From the NCBI GenBank assembly GCA_963920665.1, contig OY987263.1, positions 38,118,547 through 38,182,546 of the forward strand: a stretch of 64,000 bases of DNA. Direction: 5' to 3'. Positions within the stretch are counted from its first letter, which is position 1; each line of letters begins with the position of its first letter. Shown here piece by piece: positions 59,026 to 64,000 of the stretch. This stretch comes from Straminergon stramineum (Eukaryota; Streptophyta; Bryopsida; Hypnales; Calliergonaceae). A program made the position numbers and the translations under genes. The notes under the pieces were generated by a model that worked only from the letters and a program-made list of their open reading frames with translations, had not been told where the DNA came from and ran no database searches.

Positions 59026-62000
59026 ATGGCGAAGCTGAAGAATGCAGAACAAGGTGCAACGTTGGAGCGGAAGGCAAATCCCAACGCTGCTAAGGAGACG
59101 AACAATTCCGAGGTAATTTCCAGAAATCTCTTCTTCCAGAGTTGTTTATCGTGTACTTTACAATTCAGGTCCATTTGTAGCCCGGCTGTATGTGCTTGCA
59201 CTCATAGAAACGATGGGTTTAGGGTGCCACAGTTGAGGGAGGTCATGGACATGAGCAGCCAAAGCAGAAGACGGGCTTCTGGCAGTCTGTAACCATCGAC
59301 AACCGGAGTTTTGAGGTCAACTACGGTAGCGTGGAAGAATTTCGGAGACTATTGGAGGAGTGCGCCCTAAGTGCGGCAACTGACATTCCACACCTGGGTG
59401 ATGGCAAGCGGAAATTCTTCCAATGCATTCACTGGGGAAACAAGACCTTTGCTAACAAAATGCGGCTCAACAAGCACAGGTGGGATTCGCAATGTCCTAC
59501 CATGAAAGACAGTGTGGGCAATCCATTGCGCTTATTGCCCTATCCTGACCAAGGAAGGGGACAGGGCAAAGTCTCAGAGATGATTAGAAAGGGGAAGGAC
59601 GTGGATGTAGAGAAGAAAGTCATTCGCTCCAATGAGAAGAATGACACGGCCGGACTCGCCAAGGTATCTAAGGGCAAGAAAGAGGTCTCTAGTGCTGTCA
59701 AGGGGATGAAACGCACACCTCCTATTTCGGACATTGCTGTGGTGGCGAAGCCTCCAAAACAGACGGAGGAGGGGGGGGACGCTAGAGGGCTTGTGAAAGG
59801 GGTGAAGCATGCCACGGTCACTGAGAATGGAACTGCCGATGTGGCCATGAAGAGGAGTCCAAGGGATAGTCGGCAAAAGCAGAAGGCAATGCGGCATCGG
59901 CAGGAAAATCCACCAACGGAGGCAGTGAAGACAAGTGCTAATCGGGATGATAGTGATGACAACAGCGGGGACTTCCTCGTCACGCTGAGAAGCAAGAACA
60001 GGAGTAGAGCAAGGAAGGGCTTAGTGCGCACAGAAGAAACGCGCAAACAGTGCAAGCCAATTGAACCAGTCCCAGAAGAGCAGGAAGAAGGCCAACAGGA
60101 CCCTTGATCCGTCATGCAGATTGTATCCCAAATGAAGACATCGAAGGGGAGGGCCACATCTGGAACTAACCCTATCTGCGGACAACGGGGCAACGACAGT
60201 GCCCTACCTCTGCAAGCATCTCTTCGAAAACGGAAATTGACGTCCAAAACTGATGCGAGACTTCAGACCTCAGAAGTGCCCCCTACTAAACGGAGTAAGG
60301 GTTGTGGAGGCGCACCGTTGAAGATCACCAGAGGGAGGGTCACTGGCTCGCCAAGAAGTCCACGATCCCCCTCTCCAGAGGGTGTTCCTCCAATAATCGC
60401 AACACATGCGAAACAATCTGATAGCGGTTTTAGGGTAGAACAGAGATCAGCTAAACAGGCGCTTGAACCAGCAGACAAGTCGTCCAAAACATTGAAGCGT
60501 GAAGCACAGATGCAGCAGTTGCTGCAACATGTTGAGGAAGAAATGGACGAAGACACTAATATTAACCGGATTTTGGCACATGAAGATGAGTTGCAAAGGG
60601 CAGCCCCGCGTGACATGTCGCCTGACTATGGCCCTGATCCAGATTCCCCCCTTCAAACAACGCCTCCAAAGTTGGATTGGAGTGGCAACGGCTTGGCCAT
60701 TGTTCCCTGGACAGGGCAATTCGAAGGGAACCATGCACTCCAGCGGTACTGGATGTGTGGTCTAGGGACTCCTAAACCCAAGATGTATCATCCAGAGTTG
60801 GCAGCATCTACTTTGGGTCGGGCAGAGCAGTTGAGGCGGGACGAGCATGAGGTCAAGATGGCGGCACGCGTGAAGGCTGATGAGTTGGCAGCATTGCGTC
60901 TGAAACCAGTTCCGCCAGTCATTTGCAAAGCTCCAGACCTATACCACCTTCTACAGATAAGGCCGCAGTTGCTAGATTGGTCATATGAGGGGCAATCGGC
61001 AGAGGAATTCAAGGATCGATTTGCACAATCCTGGGCCAATCAGAAATTCCAAGTGGGCACACGCGAGTGTATTGTGTGGTGGTCGTGTGAGGCGAAGGTA
61101 TGAATATGTGGAACTTTCGTCTTCAATGAGCCTTTTTCCTTCTATGCTTTCAGCTTCTATAGACTGCCACATTCAACATGTTTCACTATGTTCGTGCCAA
61201 TGTTTCACAAGCACTGCACCCAGTGCACCGTATTGTTCCAATGTTCCATCTTCAATGTTTTGTCATAGTGTTTCAGGTTCATCACTTCAGCATTACTGTT
61301 TCGGCCTCAATGTTTCCAGGCACAGTTGTTTGTGTCTTGTTCATAGTTTCCTATTTCGTTTCCATATTTGTAGTCTTGTTTAGTGTGCATGGTTTACATC
61401 CTCTATTTTGGTGACTTGCTTATTGTCAGTACTGTACAGTATAATTGGTCTTCTATAGACATTTCCAAAAGAAAGTGTTTGGGCTTGTTACAGGAAGAGG
61501 ATTATCCCGAAGTCTGCGAGGTGGTTGGACGCGCCATAAATTCTCTTTGCCATAGTGTGAAGTACTCGAAGGTTCCACCCGACATTGAACTAATGGCCAA
61601 TTATCTACAGTACATCTACGACCTTGACTGGTACAAGCAAAAGTGCCAAAATTTTGCTTCTGAATTGAGTGCACAGCAAGAGCGCATCGTATCTGAAGCT
61701 TTCGAGGACTTCAGATACAGAACACGATTCAGGCGGGAGCAGAATTTGTGGGATTGGTGCCCAATTTGGTTGGTGGTGTCAGAGAATAAGAAAATCTTCC
61801 ACAATTTGCCGCCGCTGCCATGGCGTCATGATGGTACGCCATCCTATGAGTTCTCACCCCACCCAACCACATTTTTCTGATTTAGTCAGTTACTTGCCAT
61901 GGAGCTTGGTTGATTAAAATGCTTGTTCCCATTGCAGATGAAGAGGCTATGGAGGTCTGCCGCCTTCTACTAAAACACGCAGTTCCTCGGCTGAAGCCAC

Positions 62001-64000
62001 CGGCGTTCGTGCAGGTGCTGCGGATCGCACTTCACAACCTATTCGGAAGGTGGAGGCAACTTAGTTGTCCCATGTTCGGGATCAGTCCCTCGTTGGTTCG
62101 GACAATGTGCAAGTGGCAGTCCCCCATCATGTTAGCCTTGTCAGTCTATACATACGAAGCACCTTTCCGCTTTTCGGGCATGGCGGCTTTTGAATTTGAC
62201 ATTGTTCACACATCTGTCACGAGGGACGCCCAGATGATCTGTGAAGGCAAAGAAGATCGAGTGATGGATGGGATTATGGAGTGGGTGAGGAATGTTCGTG
62301 TGCGCGCCCTTCAAGACCTAGCACACGAGTTCCCTGAGGCGTTTAGGCGTTGTTGGACAACGACATTGCACGAGCATTGGGGAGACCAGTCAAAATATTG
62401 GGCAAAGTGCCTCCGAATGCGAGAGGACCTAGACATTGGGTGGGTTGCAGATGAAGCTGCGCCAACGTGGGCTGTAAGGGTGAATGAGAGACGGCGCTCA
62501 ATCTTGGACCTCGTGCAGTCTCTAGACACGGCAATCGAAGAGGATGAGAGTGATGCATGGGCCAAGTATCGTGCGGAAATCGTGCAGAGTGAGGAGGGGA
62601 AGGCAAAAGTCCCCATGGAGGTGAAGGTGAGCACTTCGGAGCTAGCTTCCTTGTCCGACCCCTTCACGATGTCCCAAATGCGAAGAGCCGTGCATGTGGA
62701 TGACATTGCGACGCAAGACTTGGACATCCAGGGGCTCCCTCTTTCAGGCACTCCTGAGACTCTCATCGGGCTTCTTTGTAAGGCAACCACAATTTCTGAG
62801 AGCACCTTCGTTGTTGTGGAAGCCACTCCACGTAGCTTGGTGGATGAGTTCGCAGCCTTGCAAGGTACGGTAGAGGATACCAATGCAGAAGTTGATGAGG
62901 ATAGCGACGGACAGGCAATCTAGGAGACCGACAGGGTCGTCCCCGACCCTGAAAGCGTGCGTCGAGTGACTCATCGGAAGACTGTCACATTTGCCTCTCT
63001 TGCCAATAGGGACCGTGATCCAAAGGCTTGGTGTCGGGTCTCTATACCGAAAACCTATGATTCCTTGAAGATAGAGGAGCTCATAGAAGCCTTGCCAAGG
63101 TACGAGGGCTCTTTCTACTTTAAGTTTGAAATGTGCTGTTCCTTGGGTTATGAGACAGTAGCTCTAAGACATTGGCTTGTGTTTTTTGTGGCAGGAAGGG
63201 CAAAGGTGACGTTGATGGCAATGTAATACACTTCTTCGGTGGAAAATGGGACTCTTTGCCGGTACCCTTGTCGCAACTTAGAGACCTCCGCCAGTGTAAG
63301 AAATTTCTGGGACAGAACATCATGGAGCTCCTTAGTCGGCGGCTGTGGTGGAGCCTGTCTGTTGAGGCACGAGGTCGTGTGTACATAGCTTCGTCTTTTA
63401 TGCAAGGCCCTCTTGGACGAGCTTGGAACATACAAACAGATGAGGCACTCTTGAAGTGGGGTCGTGAGTATCTCGTTCCTTCTCGATTCTATAGTACGTG
63501 CCCCCCAGAAATGGAAGTCTTGGTTCCTTACGTTGGTGGTTTGCATTGGTCGCTCTTCATCTTCACCGCGACTGCAGTGTTTCACTTAGATAGTGCAGCC
63601 ATGCATACCGGAGTAGAAGACAAGGAGTACATCAGTCGGATACGAAAAGTTTGGCAGTTATTGCACGAGCCCCCGTCAACCTTGGCGCCCATGACAGAGG
63701 AGGTGCGTACATTTGTCCAGAGAGGGAATTACGAGTGTGGATTCTGTGTTCTACGCTTCATGGAGTTGTATGTCCGAATATGTCACGGTAATGACCCCAC
63801 TCTAGACAGTGCAAAAGCGTGGGAAATGTTTCTTGCTGAAGTGATGGTAGAAGAGCGTGGCCGAGAGATGCAGAAGAATGTGATTGCAACAGTGGCAGAT
63901 GAGCTTACAGAAACTTCCATCTCCGAGCTGTATGACCCCCCTTGTCGACTGCAATATGCTGGGTCAGCAAGCGAGTCTTCCTTAGAAGTGCGTGCAAGCC
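59026..64000 (+). pseudogene. Ulp1/C48-like cysteine peptidase gene with two in-frame stops
   Basis: Exons read: 59026-59112, 59223-61097, 61494-61833, 61938-63099, 63195 to the window end; all GT-AG with agreeing phases, over 1,400 codons, 3' incomplete. The last exon holds a C48 (Ulp1/SENP-like) fold: GLHWSLF with His at 63544-63546, FHLDSA with Asp at 63589-63591, VQRGNYECGF with Gln at 63718-63720 and Cys at 63736-63738. This is a full His-Asp-Gln-Cys set. Such peptidases remove ubiquitin-like modifiers; in plants many copies ride in transposons. The N-terminal part has a Cys/His segment (FQCIHWGNKTFANKMRLNKH) that may bind zinc, then a long charged region and a W-rich middle domain I do not recognise. 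In-frame TGA (60105-60107) and TAG (62921-62923) break an otherwise continuous frame, so it is probably a dead or dying copy. The start is uncertain because the frame is open upstream. Confidence 0.75.

Noticed and set aside
59540..60247. 235-codon minus-strand open frame opposite the C48 gene
   Set aside because: Low-complexity S/L/F text is the complement of a charged, lysine-rich plus-strand region that continues in frame with the rest of the gene.
62865..62923. A 59-bp intron that would remove the in-frame TAG of the C48 gene
   Set aside because: A GTACGG donor and a CTAG acceptor exist, but joining them shifts the frame and meets a TGA within ten codons; the frame after the TAG is the one that continues to the catalytic exon.

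Overview
The window is nuclear DNA of a land plant. Two spliced genes with plant-type GT-AG introns can be read almost residue by residue: a NAT12-type nucleobase-ascorbate transporter and a bHLH factor of the RSL (root-hair-defective-six-like) type. The TTA-flanked MITEs, the long AT-rich intergenic stretches and the degenerate intron repeats also fit a plant with a repeat-rich genome. A non-seed plant (bryophyte- or lycophyte-like) is my guess from the unusual forms of both genes; the species cannot be fixed from the sequence.

Layout. 1-26.2 kb is an AT-rich, gene-poor desert holding a 230-bp perfect-symmetry foldback (2159-2388), two related Tourist/PIF-like MITEs flanked by TTA (3989-4459 and 13138-13597), a dispersed repeat family, CATG-rich patches, a decayed coding-like region (7.7-9.4 kb) and a ~91-bp tandem repeat (20.6-21.0 kb). 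26.8-34.3 kb is an intact ten-exon NAT12-like gene (818 codons by my splicing). Its first intron is a degenerate tandem array whose units repeat the exon 1 splice-donor context. 34.3-38.7 kb is AT-rich and empty. 38.7-43.3 kb (minus strand) is a five-exon RSL-like bHLH gene (622 codons) with a very long, repeat-bearing N-terminal exon. 43.3-46.9 kb has only weak coding-like fragments. 46.9-50.4 kb is a partial, disabled second copy of the NAT12 gene (same strand), broken by MITEs, a lost splice donor, a missing exon and a stop. 50.4-53.9 kb has scattered coding-like pieces leading to a 566-codon open exon of unknown function (53899-55599). 56.57-57.50 kb is a ten-unit, 94-bp tandem array. 59.0-64.0 kb is a multi-exon gene ending in a Ulp1/C48-like cysteine peptidase domain that runs off the window. 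It carries two in-frame stops, so it looks like a decaying transposon-type or multicopy gene.

The genes do not form a pathway: a membrane transporter, a transcription factor, an unknown protein and a C48 peptidase lie as independent units. What links the region is its repeat dynamics: local segmental duplication, MITE insertion into the spare copy, and introns that contain degenerate tandem copies of their own sequence. All splice junctions are read by eye from GT/AG sites, reading phase and remembered family sequence; no transcript data or database search was available.
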